A DNA stretch of 64,000 nucleotides from Pseudoalteromonas luteoviolacea. GTDB taxonomy: Bacteria > Pseudomonadota > Gammaproteobacteria > Enterobacterales > Alteromonadaceae. Location: assembly GCF_021654285.1 (NCBI RefSeq), contig NZ_JAKFZS010000012.1, positions 1 to 64,000 on the forward strand, read 5' to 3'. This document shows, one piece after another, positions 17,784 to 27,237 of this stretch. A program made the position numbers and the translations under genes. Each line of letters opens with the position of its first letter. The first letter of the stretch is position 1. The notes beneath the pieces were generated by a model. That model did no database searches and was not told the origin of the DNA. It was given only the letters and a program-made list of their open reading frames with translations.

Positions 17784-18212
17784 ATGTATAACGCAAGAGT
17801 CAAAAATTATCAGCGTGAGGCACTTAAAACTCGAGTTGCAGGTGCCGATAGATACGAAGTGATCCAAATGCTGATGGCAGGCGCAATTGAGAAAATGGTG
17901 TTGGCTAAAGTTGCGATTGAGAAAAAGCATCTTGAGGCAAAAGCTGAACATATTTCTAAATCATCTGCAATTATTTCTGCGTTGAGAGATTGTCTTGATT
18001 TTGAAGTGGGAGGCGAGGTGACTGAAAACTTGTACGCTTTATATTCTTACATGCTAGATAGGCTACTTGATGCAAGCTTACAAAATGATCCTTCAATTAT
18101 TGATGAAGTAACGAATCTATTGAAAGAGATCAAGTCAGCTTGGGACGCTATTCCTTACGATGTTAGGGAAAAGACCTTGTCTCAAAATGGCGCAGATGCC
18201 AATGTCGGCTAG
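17784..18212 (+). CDS. fliS: Flagellin chaperone FliS
   Basis: FliS binds the C-terminal tail of flagellin and prevents early polymerisation in the cytoplasm. The 142-aa product is helical, with MYNARVKNYQREALKTRVAG at the start and YEVIQMLMAGAIEKMVLAK, matching the family region around the flagellin-binding surface. It has the usual LDASLQND segment. It overlaps the next gene by about 26 nt. Confidence 0.92.
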   Translation: MYNARVKNYQREALKTRVAGADRYEVIQMLMAGAIEKMVLAKVAIEKKHLEAKAEHISKSSAIISALRDCLDFEVGGEVTENLYALYSYMLDRLLDASLQNDPSIIDEVTNLLKEIKSAWDAIPYDVREKTLSQNGADANVG

Positions 18213-18498
18213 TTTATCTAATGTAGAAGATAACCTGACGCGGCTAGAGTCTTTATGTAAGGCTGGTGAACTTGATGATGCGGAAACGCTGATGGTCGAC
18301 GTAGACACAGGTGTTAAACAGTTTTTTTCTGATTGTAATGGGGAGGTCTCTGAGTATCAATTGAGCCTTCTTAATCAGTTTAATGAGCGTTTGAGCCAGC
18401 TGAATCAATATTTGACCAAGCAAAAAGTAAAAGTTTCTCAGCAGTTGATAACACAGCAAGGAAACAAGAAAAAAATTAACGCGTACAAAAGCGTGTGA
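18187..18498 (+). CDS. FliT-like small flagellar chaperone
   Basis: About 103 aa, all helical and charged, beginning MAQMPMSASLSNVEDNLTRL. Its position after fliS and its size fit FliT, the export chaperone for FliD. Sequence identity to FliT is low by eye, so the family is inferred largely from context. Possible starts are ATG 18187, 18196 and 18202; all overlap or abut the fliS end, suggesting translational coupling. Confidence 0.6.
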   Translation: MAQMPMSASLSNVEDNLTRLESLCKAGELDDAETLMVDVDTGVKQFFSDCNGEVSEYQLSLLNQFNERLSQLNQYLTKQKVKVSQQLITQQGNKKKINAYKSV

Positions 18499-18520
18499 CC
18501 CACCACAAAACTCTACCCAT

Positions 18521-20605
18521 ATGAAAGATAAATCATTAGAACAACAAATCGAATCTTTGAGCGAACAGCTTAATGTGTCAATCGAGCAGCAGCAAAGAGA
18601 AGCTCAATTTGCTACAGAAGCAAATGAACGTTTTTCAAAAAATATTGCATGTTTTGAAGAGTATTTCCCTGATATTGCTGAAACTTTTAAAAATTACTCC
18701 GTCCGTGAGGACTTCTGTATCCATGTAACCAAGACTGGGCATGGAAACTTTGTACCAAAAGGTTATAGCGCACCGATCTACAGCGAGGACCCAATCGAGC
18801 AAACTAGGGTTCAGGTGATGAATAGCATACAAAAACCGGTGTTTTGCTCTACTGATTATAGCTCTTATCCTTCAGCTGGTGATGACGATAGAATACATGT
18901 TCGTTATATGGCTGCACTATCTGAAGCATTGCAGGAGGTTCAAAAAGATGAACCTGAACGTCTCAATGAATTACCTGCAAATTTTCCGACGGGGCTTATA
19001 TTTGGCGTTGGCCTAGGCTATCACATACCTCTTTTACTTGAGCAGACAACGTTTGACTATTTATTTTTTGTTGAGCCTGATTTAGAGACGTTTTTTGCAA
19101 GCTTATTTTGTGCTGATTGGTTTGATATTATTAAAACGGTTGATGAGCAAGGTGGTAATTTGTTCTTTCAATTGGGTGCAGACACCAATACGTTCATAAA
19201 AGATTTAGAAATTATTGCCAATAAAGTTGGCGCTTTTTCAATTGTGAAAAGTTTTTGCTACCAGCATACTCCACAGCCTGAAATCGTTGCGTTAATTCAA
19301 CAGTGGTCAAGTGAATACTTCCGTTTTCAATTTGGACATGGTTTTTTTAATGACGCGATAACTGGGTTGGCGCACAGTATTCATTTAATGGAAAAAAACG
19401 TTGCCTTTCTAGCTAGCAAAGAGTCTTCAAATGTAGATTACTCAACACCTATTTTTATTATTGGTAATGGCCCTTCACTTGATGAAGCGGAAGAGTTCAT
19501 TAAACAAAATCATGAAAACGCAATAGTACTAGCAGCGGGAACTTCTATTGCGACTTTATATAACAAAGGCATACCAGTAGATTTTCATATATTGGTAGAA
19601 AGGCCTTATTCTAATTACAAAATCTTTGGCGATATAGTGCCAGAAGAAATATACCAGAAAACAAATTTAATTGGTTTAAATACTTTATATCCTGATAACG
19701 TAGAGCGATATAAATGGGCAGGTATTGCCGCAAAGGATAATGAGGCAGGAACCTTTTTGATTGAAATGTTGAATCATTTTAATGGTGGTAAAGGATTGCC
19801 TTTGATCCCATTTTGTAACCCTGTTGTTGCAAATGCGGCTTTATCATTTGCCATGTATGCAGGATTTAAAAATATTTACTTGTTCGGTGTCGACAATGGT
19901 AATTTACCAACAGGAGAGCACCATAGTAAAGACAGCATATATAAAGTCGATCAGAATGATGATGATGAAGAAGGGATGATATGCCTGACAATGGATGGTA
20001 AATACTTACCCGCGAATTTTGGTGGACAGGTAGAAACCAATGAACTCTTTGCTGTTGCCCATAGCCAATTGGAAAAGTTAATCGATTATTACCCTAAAAG
20101 AGCTATTTACAATGTAGGTAATGGTGCAAGATTAGAAGGCGCTCACCCTGTTCCTGCAGAGGAACTGTTACCAATTCCAGAAAAGCTTAATAAACAGGTG
20201 CAAGTTGAAGCGATTAAATCTGATTTCTTCAAGCGATTCGATATTGATAAAGTCGATGAACAATATGTAGCCATTTCAGCTTTTAATGAATTATGTGACC
20301 ATTTAATCGAATTAGCGAATGAAGATGTTAAAAATAGAAAAGCAGCATCTGATTGCTTAATGCGTCAAGCTCGTTTTGTCTATTCTTATAAAAACACGCC
20401 ATTGTCGCATTTATTTCATATGGTTAAAGGCGCTTTATTATATTACCACTGCCCATTGTTGACGTTACTTTATACCTATGAAGACGAGCACTATACTTTA
20501 CAAAGTTACACCAAATTAAATACGCTATGGATAAGCTACATATCTGAAATGAAAGACTTTTATGAACTTAATTATCGTGCCAAGTGTGACTTGGGCAAGG
20601 AGTAA
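18521..20605 (+). CDS. maf: Maf-type flagellin glycosyltransferase (DUF115)
   Basis: Maf (motility-associated factor) proteins transfer nonulosonic acids such as pseudaminic acid from CMP-sugar to Ser/Thr of flagellin in the cytoplasm. The 694-aa product has the DUF115/MptE-like core from about 308, with IIGNGPSLDEAEEFI and ILVERPYSNY, then VANAALSFAMYAGFKNIYLF and GVDNG. A Maf-specific N-terminal region has GLIFGVGLGYHIP (about 158-170). It opens the glycan island next to the flagellins and their chaperones. It is the only clear glycosyltransferase in the island. Confidence 0.88.
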   Translation: MKDKSLEQQIESLSEQLNVSIEQQQREAQFATEANERFSKNIACFEEYFPDIAETFKNYSVREDFCIHVTKTGHGNFVPKGYSAPIYSEDPIEQTRVQVMNSIQKPVFCSTDYSSYPSAGDDDRIHVRYMAALSEALQEVQKDEPERLNELPANFPTGLIFGVGLGYHIPLLLEQTTFDYLFFVEPDLETFFASLFCADWFDIIKTVDEQGGNLFFQLGADTNTFIKDLEIIANKVGAFSIVKSFCYQHTPQPEIVALIQQWSSEYFRFQFGHGFFNDAITGLAHSIHLMEKNVAFLASKESSNVDYSTPIFIIGNGPSLDEAEEFIKQNHENAIVLAAGTSIATLYNKGIPVDFHILVERPYSNYKIFGDIVPEEIYQKTNLIGLNTLYPDNVERYKWAGIAAKDNEAGTFLIEMLNHFNGGKGLPLIPFCNPVVANAALSFAMYAGFKNIYLFGVDNGNLPTGEHHSKDSIYKVDQNDDDEEGMICLTMDGKYLPANFGGQVETNELFAVAHSQLEKLIDYYPKRAIYNVGNGARLEGAHPVPAEELLPIPEKLNKQVQVEAIKSDFFKRFDIDKVDEQYVAISAFNELCDHLIELANEDVKNRKAASDCLMRQARFVYSYKNTPLSHLFHMVKGALLYYHCPLLTLLYTYEDEHYTLQSYTKLNTLWISYISEMKDFYELNYRAKCDLGKE

Positions 20606-20608
20606 GCA

Positions 20609-21925
20609 GTGAGTTCGCAGTATCAAGAATCAGTGGATTTCTATAGCCAATTATTTGACGAGCTTTTTCCTATTTTACGATCCATAACTGGACCCGGTCT
20701 GCGCCAAAGTTACGATATATTTAATCGTTATATTCCCTTGGAAATAAACTCCATTAAAACTGGCGAAAAAATCTTTGATTGGCAAGTCCCCCAGGAGTGG
20801 CATTGTACGGAAGCTTATATAGAAGCACCTGATGGGGAGCGGGTTGCTGATATGCATCGCTTGAATCTTGAGGTAGTAAATTATTCAGAGGCGGTGGATA
20901 AAGCGCTTAATTTGGATGAATTGCAAAACCATTTGTATAGTTTGCCGGAGCAGCCCACAGCTATCCCTTATGTCACCAGTTATTACAAACGTCGCTGGGG
21001 ATTTTGCATAGCACAAGCTGAACGAGACAAGCTATCTCAAGGCAGCTACAAAGCAGTAATCAAAAGTAAATTTGTTGACGGTCAGTTAGATATAGCGCAA
21101 TCGGTATTACAAGGTGAAAGTAAACAAGAGGTTTTATTAAGTTCATATTTATGCCATCCATCTATGGCGAATAATGAGCTGAGCGGTCCACTAGTATTAC
21201 TCGGGTTATATCATCGTATTAAAAAATGGAAAAGTAGGCGCTATACTTATCGATTTGCACTTCATCCAGAAACCATAGGTAGTCTTGGCCTGTTGCATTT
21301 AGAGCACAAGAACTTTTCAAAGAATATGGTTGCAGGCTTGGTGATTAACTGTGTTGGGGGCAAACAGGAAGAATTAACCTTCAAACACAGCCGTAATGAT
21401 AGCGGTCTATTAGACAAGTTACTGTATCACCTCAATGATCATGGACATGATCATCGCAATATTGCTTTTTCACCTTTATCTGGCTCAGATGAAAGGCAGT
21501 ACAACTCACCGGGTTTCCAGTTACCAGTTTGCTGTGTAAGTCGCAGTTTTCATGATGGTTACTCTCAATATCATACGTCTTTGGACGATAAAGAATATAT
21601 GGGTATTGAACCGCTGCTAGATAGCATTGATAAACTAGAGCGAATTTTCCTTGAGATGGAACAAACCGCTGTGTTTGAAAACCAGTATCCTTATGGTGAG
21701 CCACAACTTGGTGATCGTGGGCTATATCCAACACTTAGCTTTTTTAGTGAAGAAAGAAAAAAGCAGGTGGATGAGCTAAATCAAATAAAGATGCTGCTTA
21801 GTTACGGTGATGGTGAACATGACACCATTGATATTGCGAAAAAACTGGGGGTATCTGTCGGTGATATGGCAACGGCTATTCACAAGTTGGAAGAACAAGC
21901 GCTCTTGAAGATGGTTGAATCCTAA
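20609..21925 (+). CDS. DUF4910/DUF2172 aminopeptidase-like protein with C-terminal winged helix
   Basis: The 438-aa product has the DUF2172-DUF4910 layout: an N-terminal region with LFPILRSITGPGLRQSY (about 17-33), and a peptidase M28-like fold with SYLCHPSMANNELSG (about 180-194), ALHPETIGSLG (about 216-226) and SGSDERQYNSPGF. The last 70 residues look like a winged helix (DTIDIAKKLGVSVGDMATAI). Such proteins recur in polysaccharide loci but their substrate is unknown. It starts with GTG 3 nt after the Maf stop and is probably in the same operon. Confidence 0.72.
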   Translation: MSSQYQESVDFYSQLFDELFPILRSITGPGLRQSYDIFNRYIPLEINSIKTGEKIFDWQVPQEWHCTEAYIEAPDGERVADMHRLNLEVVNYSEAVDKALNLDELQNHLYSLPEQPTAIPYVTSYYKRRWGFCIAQAERDKLSQGSYKAVIKSKFVDGQLDIAQSVLQGESKQEVLLSSYLCHPSMANNELSGPLVLLGLYHRIKKWKSRRYTYRFALHPETIGSLGLLHLEHKNFSKNMVAGLVINCVGGKQEELTFKHSRNDSGLLDKLLYHLNDHGHDHRNIAFSPLSGSDERQYNSPGFQLPVCCVSRSFHDGYSQYHTSLDDKEYMGIEPLLDSIDKLERIFLEMEQTAVFENQYPYGEPQLGDRGLYPTLSFFSEERKKQVDELNQIKMLLSYGDGEHDTIDIAKKLGVSVGDMATAIHKLEEQALLKMVES

Positions 21926-21946
21926 AAAAGCAGTGTAGGAGTTGTC

Positions 21947-23311
21947 ATGGTAAATCAAAACGCAGTAATAGTAGGCGGTGGAGTCTGTGGATTGGTATCC
22001 TCTTTGTTGTTAAAAAAAAGAGGGTATAACGTTGTTTTGATAGAACAAGCAGAGTGCATAGGTGGGCTGTTTTGCTCGATAAAGGATAGTAAAGGTGCAG
22101 CATATGATATGGGCTCGCACATACCTAACGCAACGGGCGTAGAAGAACTTGACCAAATATTATTTGGTCATGTAGACGGTAAATCACAGTGGAATACGAT
22201 TGATAAACTCGAGTCGGGTAATTATTTTGCCGGAAGCTGGGATTTATCAAGCCCTTTTCCAAATGCTCAAAAATTAGAGCCAGCGGTTTACTCCCAAGGA
22301 TGTGGTGAGTTGATTAATTTAACTCACCAGCCATCAGAGCAATTTATTTATGACCATTGCATTAATTCTTTGGGGGTCGTGTTTACACACAGCATTGTAG
22401 TGCCTATCTTGCAAAAGCTTTATGGTAAGTTAACGGATATTCGCGGACTGACTATGGAAGCTGGTCTTTTTGGTTTCACGCGTATCTTGGCATTACCTGC
22501 TGATGTTGCTGCTCAGCTTAAAGAGCTCCCAGCGTTTGACAGTAAATTGGGATATCAAACTGAGCAGGATTTTTTAGCGAGAAAAGAGCGTGATAAATTA
22601 CCTGATGTGAAATACTTTTATCCGAATAATGGGGAAGGCATTGGCCATTGGGTTCAAGAGTTGCTTGTTCAAGTTGAAAAAGCTGGCGTCGAAGTAATTA
22701 CATCAGAGCGAGTTAAAAAGATAGTTCGTTCGGGTACGAAAATCACCCATATTGAACTGGCTTCGGACAGAGTACTGTCATGCGATCTGCTGTTTTGGAG
22801 TGCACCGCCGTTTATAGCGCTGAATGCGTTAGGTATAGAGCCGCAACGAGGTCAAATGGAATTAAGAACAGCGGTTATATTTCACTTAAACTTTGATAAA
22901 CCTCTGACTAATCAAAAATCTCATTATCTTTGGGTTTGGGACAGTAGCACCGATATTTTTAGACTGACTTTATACCCTAATTTGGATAAAAGTGTATCCC
23001 ATAATCATTTGTCAGCAGAGATATTGTGCTCACCAGACGACGTGTCCTCTTATTCACTTGAAGATGTAGTCGCGCAGCTTAAAGCAATGTCTATCGTCGA
23101 TGAAAGCGCACAGGTGATAAGTTCTCAAACACAGGTTATTAATAATACATTCCCTGTTCCGACGAAAGAGTTTAAAGATGTCAATCTTCATAACTTTGAG
23201 TTATTGGATAAAAGTGTAGATAATTTGATTGTGTCGGGACGATATAGTGGTAAATGTTGGCGCCAGGCAGATGTTTTGATTGATGCGTATAACTCTATTA
23301 ATGAGCTTTAA
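21947..23311 (+). CDS. FAD-dependent oxidoreductase (protoporphyrinogen-oxidase / sugar-mutase-like)
   Basis: The 454-aa product opens with a dinucleotide-binding fold, AVIVGGGVCGLVSSLLLKKR, and IEQAECIGGLFCS, typical of FAD amine-oxidase-like enzymes. YDMGSHIPNATG follows (a GG-doublet region), and the C-terminus NLIVSGRYSGKCWRQADVLI binds the FAD end. A role in sugar oxidation or mutase chemistry is inferred from its location; no substrate can be named. It lies 21 nt after the peptidase-like gene and ends at a convergent hairpin. Confidence 0.7.
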   Translation: MVNQNAVIVGGGVCGLVSSLLLKKRGYNVVLIEQAECIGGLFCSIKDSKGAAYDMGSHIPNATGVEELDQILFGHVDGKSQWNTIDKLESGNYFAGSWDLSSPFPNAQKLEPAVYSQGCGELINLTHQPSEQFIYDHCINSLGVVFTHSIVVPILQKLYGKLTDIRGLTMEAGLFGFTRILALPADVAAQLKELPAFDSKLGYQTEQDFLARKERDKLPDVKYFYPNNGEGIGHWVQELLVQVEKAGVEVITSERVKKIVRSGTKITHIELASDRVLSCDLLFWSAPPFIALNALGIEPQRGQMELRTAVIFHLNFDKPLTNQKSHYLWVWDSSTDIFRLTLYPNLDKSVSHNHLSAEILCSPDDVSSYSLEDVVAQLKAMSIVDESAQVISSQTQVINNTFPVPTKEFKDVNLHNFELLDKSVDNLIVSGRYSGKCWRQADVLIDAYNSINEL

Positions 23312-23321
23312 TGTGTGTAAA

Positions 23322-23347
23322 GCCAGAATTACAGCAGTGATTCTGGC
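23322..23347. terminator. Hairpin between convergent genes
   Basis: GCCAGAAT (23322-23329) pairs with ATTCTGGC (23340-23347), loop 10 nt. It separates the plus-strand maf unit from the long minus-strand unit and could work in both directions. Confidence 0.55.
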
Positions 23348-23353
23348 GTGTTG

Positions 23354-24331
23354 CTAGCTTAGCTGCAAATGAAAGTATGGTGAAATATCTCCACCAAAAC
23401 TGAGTTTAAACCAGCCCCTTTGGGGGCTATTAATCCCTTCTAAATCGATCTTTTTTATACCTAATCCAGCTAAAACCGGCATGGCTTGCCAAATCACGGC
23501 AGTACCTGTGTGTGAATCTCTCATGTCTGGTTTATTTGCACCATAGTAATAGTAGGCTGTATCTTTATGGAGTAAAAATGATGCAAAGCTTCCTGTTTCA
23601 CCTGACTGGGTTTTCGCTTCAAACATGATCAACCTACCACAATGCGCAAGGTTCTTTAGTTGTTGGGCAAGTTGCTCAATAGCAACCTGCTCAATGTGGA
23701 TATCTTGCCTTGCCATCGTGAGAGAATAGTACTGCGCAAACGTGTCAAATTGCTTCGATTGGGTAACAACGACGCCTTTTTTAATACCGTATCTGATTTC
23801 CTGACGTCTTGATACTGAGCTATTCAAGTAGTTTTGGCTGTTTTCTAAGGAGATAAATTCATCTGCGAATTCAGAGATATTTATGCATGTTGTGTAACGC
23901 GGAATGGCTGTAAAAGTTGGACCAGCGTTATGATAATTTACCCAAAGGAAAGATCGGATATCTAAAATGCTTGGATGTAATTTTAAGTACACTGAGTTAT
24001 AGTTATGGGCGAGAAATTCAGCGATAGTTTCTTGAACAGAAAACTGTTCTGAGTGGCTTTGAGCGGTGTTCAAATGTTTGGTATCTCGATGCACTATACC
24101 ATCGTATATGACATCATGATGCCCAACAATAGCGCTGCCTTCTGAATTGGTGATCACCAGTATTGCAGCAAACTTCTCGTTGCCTTTACAACAATAGTAG
24201 GCATGGTAAGGGACGCCAAGGTTGTGTATAAAGTCACTTTGAAAAAATGCAGCCCCATTTGGTGATTGATTTATAAAATTATCCCAATCACCATCTAGTT
24301 CACATTGTACTAATTTGAATTTACTTTTCAT
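23354..24331 (-). CDS. FemAB/GNAT-like acyltransferase
   Basis: The 325-aa product resembles FemAB-like / GNAT double-fold proteins found in polysaccharide loci. VSRRQEIRYGIKKGVVV (about 173-189) and a later SFASFLLHKDTAYYYYGANK (about 250-269), with DLEGINSPQRGWFKLSFGG near the end, are typical. It may attach an acyl or aminoacyl group to an amino sugar; this is inference. It overlaps the upstream methyltransferase gene by 11 nt and is the last gene of the minus-strand run. Confidence 0.6.
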   Translation of the reverse strand: MKSKFKLVQCELDGDWDNFINQSPNGAAFFQSDFIHNLGVPYHAYYCCKGNEKFAAILVITNSEGSAIVGHHDVIYDGIVHRDTKHLNTAQSHSEQFSVQETIAEFLAHNYNSVYLKLHPSILDIRSFLWVNYHNAGPTFTAIPRYTTCINISEFADEFISLENSQNYLNSSVSRRQEIRYGIKKGVVVTQSKQFDTFAQYYSLTMARQDIHIEQVAIEQLAQQLKNLAHCGRLIMFEAKTQSGETGSFASFLLHKDTAYYYYGANKPDMRDSHTGTAVIWQAMPVLAGLGIKKIDLEGINSPQRGWFKLSFGGDISPYFHLQLS

Positions 24332-24998
24332 GTTGTGGCTTTCTTAAAATCATATTCCAACATGCATGTTTATGCCCTGATGCGATATCTTCGTCGCAAC
24401 CGTGCGTTAGTGAAATAATTTCAAATGCACTAACAAGGTTTCGAATCAGTGGCTCATCAAAAAAGTTTACATTGCCAACTTCGGCAAACGAACCGCTGGT
24501 ATAGCCTGTTTTAGTGTACTTATCAATCGAAACTGGTGCCTTGTCGTAATCAGAGTGAGTTGTACTAAACCAATCTGTAATTAATAAAATACCGCCTGGT
24601 TTGAGCCTTTCAAAAGCTTGCTTTAAATACTTCTCAATACTTGCTGTTGGGTTGTGCACGGATGCACCACGGTCCACAATTAAGTCAAAGTCATTTTCAA
24701 ATGGCCATGGTTGGGTAAAATCCCCAGTGAATAGCGTGTCAGCGATGTCAGGAAAGCGAGACTTTAATTGGTTAATGATGAATTCACTTCCGTCTATACC
24801 GTACACATTTTTGCAGTAAGACAAGAAGAATGGGAAGTTAGCACCTGCACCACATCCTACTTCTAATACTCTGAAGTCTTCATCGGCGTTTCGAAGTTGT
24901 GTGTGACGCAGTGAAGCTGCAACTACTACGCTCCATGGCCAAATAGACATGTGCTGGCTGGCGCGGTATAAATTATCCCAATTTTGACAAAATGACAT
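24321..24998 (-). CDS. Class I SAM-dependent methyltransferase
   Basis: This 225-aa methyltransferase has motif I VLEVGCGAGANFPFF (about 44-58), an acidic loop after GIDGSEFI, and motif IV-like DLIVDRGASVHN. RLKPGGILLITDW is the post-motif. It probably methylates a sugar O or N atom. It starts at ATG 24998 about 70 nt from the next minus-strand gene upstream and overlaps the FemAB-like gene. Confidence 0.78.
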   Translation of the reverse strand: MSFCQNWDNLYRASQHMSIWPWSVVVAASLRHTQLRNADEDFRVLEVGCGAGANFPFFLSYCKNVYGIDGSEFIINQLKSRFPDIADTLFTGDFTQPWPFENDFDLIVDRGASVHNPTASIEKYLKQAFERLKPGGILLITDWFSTTHSDYDKAPVSIDKYTKTGYTSGSFAEVGNVNFFDEPLIRNLVSAFEIISLTHGCDEDIASGHKHACWNMILRKPQHEK

Positions 24999-25066
24999 GT
25001 TAATTACCTTTATCTGTGTTTAGGTTTTATAGCAAGATTTATGCTAGTTATCCCTTTAAGTCTTGT

Positions 25067-25771
25067 TTATGTTTTGCTTATCTTCAACGCTTGGCCATAG
25101 CTTTCAGGTGTGCCTATATCTAGGTAATGACCATCTACTTGCCAGCCTTGGATCCGATTGACCATTTTAGGGACAATGTCAGTGCTTAATTCGTAGTGTT
25201 CCCCTACCTTTAACGTTGAGAAGTAGTTATCAAATACACTCGAGGAAAATAGAAATAAGGCGCCACTGGCGAGATTGCCTGGAGGGTTTGTAACTTTCTC
25301 ATGAAACTCAGTGACAACTTGATGCTCGTTTAATTTTACGATACCACAGCTATGTGGTGTCGGAGTTTCAAATAGTAGCAGTGTCAAATCAGTATTTTTA
25401 TCACGGTTTTGATGTGTCTTTAGCATACTTTGCAAATTGCTTTGGCAGTAGTTGTCGGCATGTATTACTAAACATTCATCACCTTGCCAAAACGTTCTAT
25501 TTTGAATTAAGGTGCCCGCGGTCCCTAACAGTTTCGGTTCGTAGACTAGTTTTATAAAAGCCTTGTGGGGGTGGGAATCAATATACTGCTCCACTTGCTC
25601 ATTAAAGTAATGAGTGTTGATTAAGATTTCTTGTATCCCTAAGGCGGCGAGCTTGTCAATCCATAATCCGAGCAGCGGTTGGTCATGAATTGGTACTAAG
25701 CACTTGGGAAGTGAGTCTGTAATTGGTTTTAGGCGGGTCCCAAGACCCGCTGCAAGTAAAATAGCTTTCAT
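25067..25771 (-). CDS. Sugar-1-phosphate nucleotidyltransferase (HddC/RfbA-like)
   Basis: The enzyme activates a sugar-1-phosphate with an NTP. The 234-aa product starts MKAILLAAGLGTRLKPITDS, the nucleotide-binding signature, then PKCLVPI (active-site Lys), VIHADNYC (metal-binding Asp) and YLDIGTPESY. By size and motifs it resembles HddC (heptose-1-P guanylyltransferase) and similar enzymes. An open frame runs 165 nt further upstream but overlaps the next gene and is not family-like; ATG 25771 is the start, 2 nt after the upstream stop. Confidence 0.82.
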   Translation of the reverse strand: MKAILLAAGLGTRLKPITDSLPKCLVPIHDQPLLGLWIDKLAALGIQEILINTHYFNEQVEQYIDSHPHKAFIKLVYEPKLLGTAGTLIQNRTFWQGDECLVIHADNYCQSNLQSMLKTHQNRDKNTDLTLLLFETPTPHSCGIVKLNEHQVVTEFHEKVTNPPGNLASGALFLFSSSVFDNYFSTLKVGEHYELSTDIVPKMVNRIQGWQVDGHYLDIGTPESYGQALKISKT

Positions 25772-25773
25772 AT

Positions 25774-27237
25774 CTAATGGAATGACTCTGAAATTGCTTT
25801 TTCGAATACGTCGATTGAAAGTGGCACATTTCCTAATGAAGAAACTTGGCAAGCAGCTGCCAAACTGCCTAAATAAAAGGCTTCCCATGAACTGGCACCA
25901 GCAACAAGAGCCAATGAACTTGCTGCTAAAAAGCAATCGCCCGCGCCTGCCGGATCAATTGCATTAGAGTTTAATGCTGGGAGCCTGTCGTTTTCCCATC
26001 CACCTGTTTTTCGATTTGGAATATGGATAAAGATGCCTTCTTCACCTAATGTAATGACCAAATTTCTTGGATTTGAACAGGTTGCTAATTTATCTGCCAA
26101 TATGACTAAACCATCGTCTGGGTTATTTAATGCAACTCTGACCTCTCTTTCTGTCGGCGTGATCAAATCCATATCATGATAGCGCGAAATATCCCCAACT
26201 TGAGAGGATGTTTGACTATCAGCAACTATTTTAACGTTATTTTCCTTACATAGTTTAGCAATACTTTCGACAAATGATTGTGGTAAAACACCATAGTTAA
26301 AATCAGAGAATACCAGTAAGTCAGCATCTAAAGTTGCAGTTTTTAATTGCTGTAAGATTTCGGTTTGTAGCTCTTTGGATATCTTGTGCTGTCTAACTTG
26401 ATTGACTCTCAGCAAGGTTTTACTGGAAGCACGGTATCTTGTCTTTAAGGGGGTTGGCCGTGTGGTATCTGTAAAAAGGTTTGCATCTAAGTTGTACAGA
26501 TTGATATTTTCTTTGACATAAGTACCCGTGTTGTCATTACCTACAACTGAGAACAACGAGACTGTTCGAGCTCCGAGAGCTTTGATATGTCCTGCCGTTA
26601 TAGCTGCTCCACCTAAAAACTTTTCCGTTTTGTTTGGAGTCATGACAATTGTTGGGTCCTCTTGAGACATACCAACGGCTGTTCCTTGTACATACTCATC
26701 TACAATTACCTCGCCAATCACTATGACCTTTAACGCTTGAGTCTGACTCATCACATTACGCAGCTTACTATGCGTAATATTATGTCGGTGAGCAAATGCT
26801 GCTGCTTCGGAATAATCAAAGTTATGTGTTAGGTTGTTCGCTTTACGAATATATTGCTCTGCAATTGTTTCATATTCACCTGAACCAAAAATCAACTTCC
26901 CGCCATATTGGTTGAGCATTTCAAGTTCAAGATTGTGTCGACTTTCAAATTCTTTGCCTTTCACAATCGCATAAGGCTTATACTTTTCAACGATGCATTG
27001 TGGAGATTCAGACGTTAAAAAAGCTTCATCTACACATTCAAGAGAGCTGACCATTTCAAGGCGGTGAGTTTCATTGATCCTACTTTTAACAGCCATTGCT
27101 TGATCTGTGTTGACTGCAACGATCAACTTATCACCACAATTACGGGCAAAGCTTAGCAGTCGTATATGGCCGGGATGCAACACATCAAAGTTACCCTGAA
27201 CAATGACGCATCTAGGAGTAATATTTATCTCTGCCAT
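25774..27237 (-). CDS. Bifunctional cytidylyltransferase-PfkB kinase, HldE-like with inverted domain order
   Basis: The 487-aa protein fuses two enzyme domains. Residues 8-135 are an HxGH nucleotidyltransferase (GNFDVLHPGHIRLLSFARN, His21/His24). Residues about 168-487 are a ribokinase-family sugar kinase (FLGGAAITAGHIKALGA, then DPAGAGDCF with the catalytic Asp near 432). HldE of E. coli has the same two activities but kinase first. This protein probably phosphorylates and activates a heptose-like sugar. It overlaps the upstream SDR gene by 13 nt. Confidence 0.8.
   Translation of the reverse strand: MAEINITPRCVIVQGNFDVLHPGHIRLLSFARNCGDKLIVAVNTDQAMAVKSRINETHRLEMVSSLECVDEAFLTSESPQCIVEKYKPYAIVKGKEFESRHNLELEMLNQYGGKLIFGSGEYETIAEQYIRKANNLTHNFDYSEAAAFAHRHNITHSKLRNVMSQTQALKVIVIGEVIVDEYVQGTAVGMSQEDPTIVMTPNKTEKFLGGAAITAGHIKALGARTVSLFSVVGNDNTGTYVKENINLYNLDANLFTDTTRPTPLKTRYRASSKTLLRVNQVRQHKISKELQTEILQQLKTATLDADLLVFSDFNYGVLPQSFVESIAKLCKENNVKIVADSQTSSQVGDISRYHDMDLITPTEREVRVALNNPDDGLVILADKLATCSNPRNLVITLGEEGIFIHIPNRKTGGWENDRLPALNSNAIDPAGAGDCFLAASSLALVAGASSWEAFYLGSLAAACQVSSLGNVPLSIDVFEKAISESFH

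Noticed and set aside
25772..25936. N-terminal extension of the nucleotidyltransferase gene
   Set aside because: It overlaps the coding end of the HldE-like gene and encodes Cys/Phe-rich sequence; the family start is MKAILLAAG.
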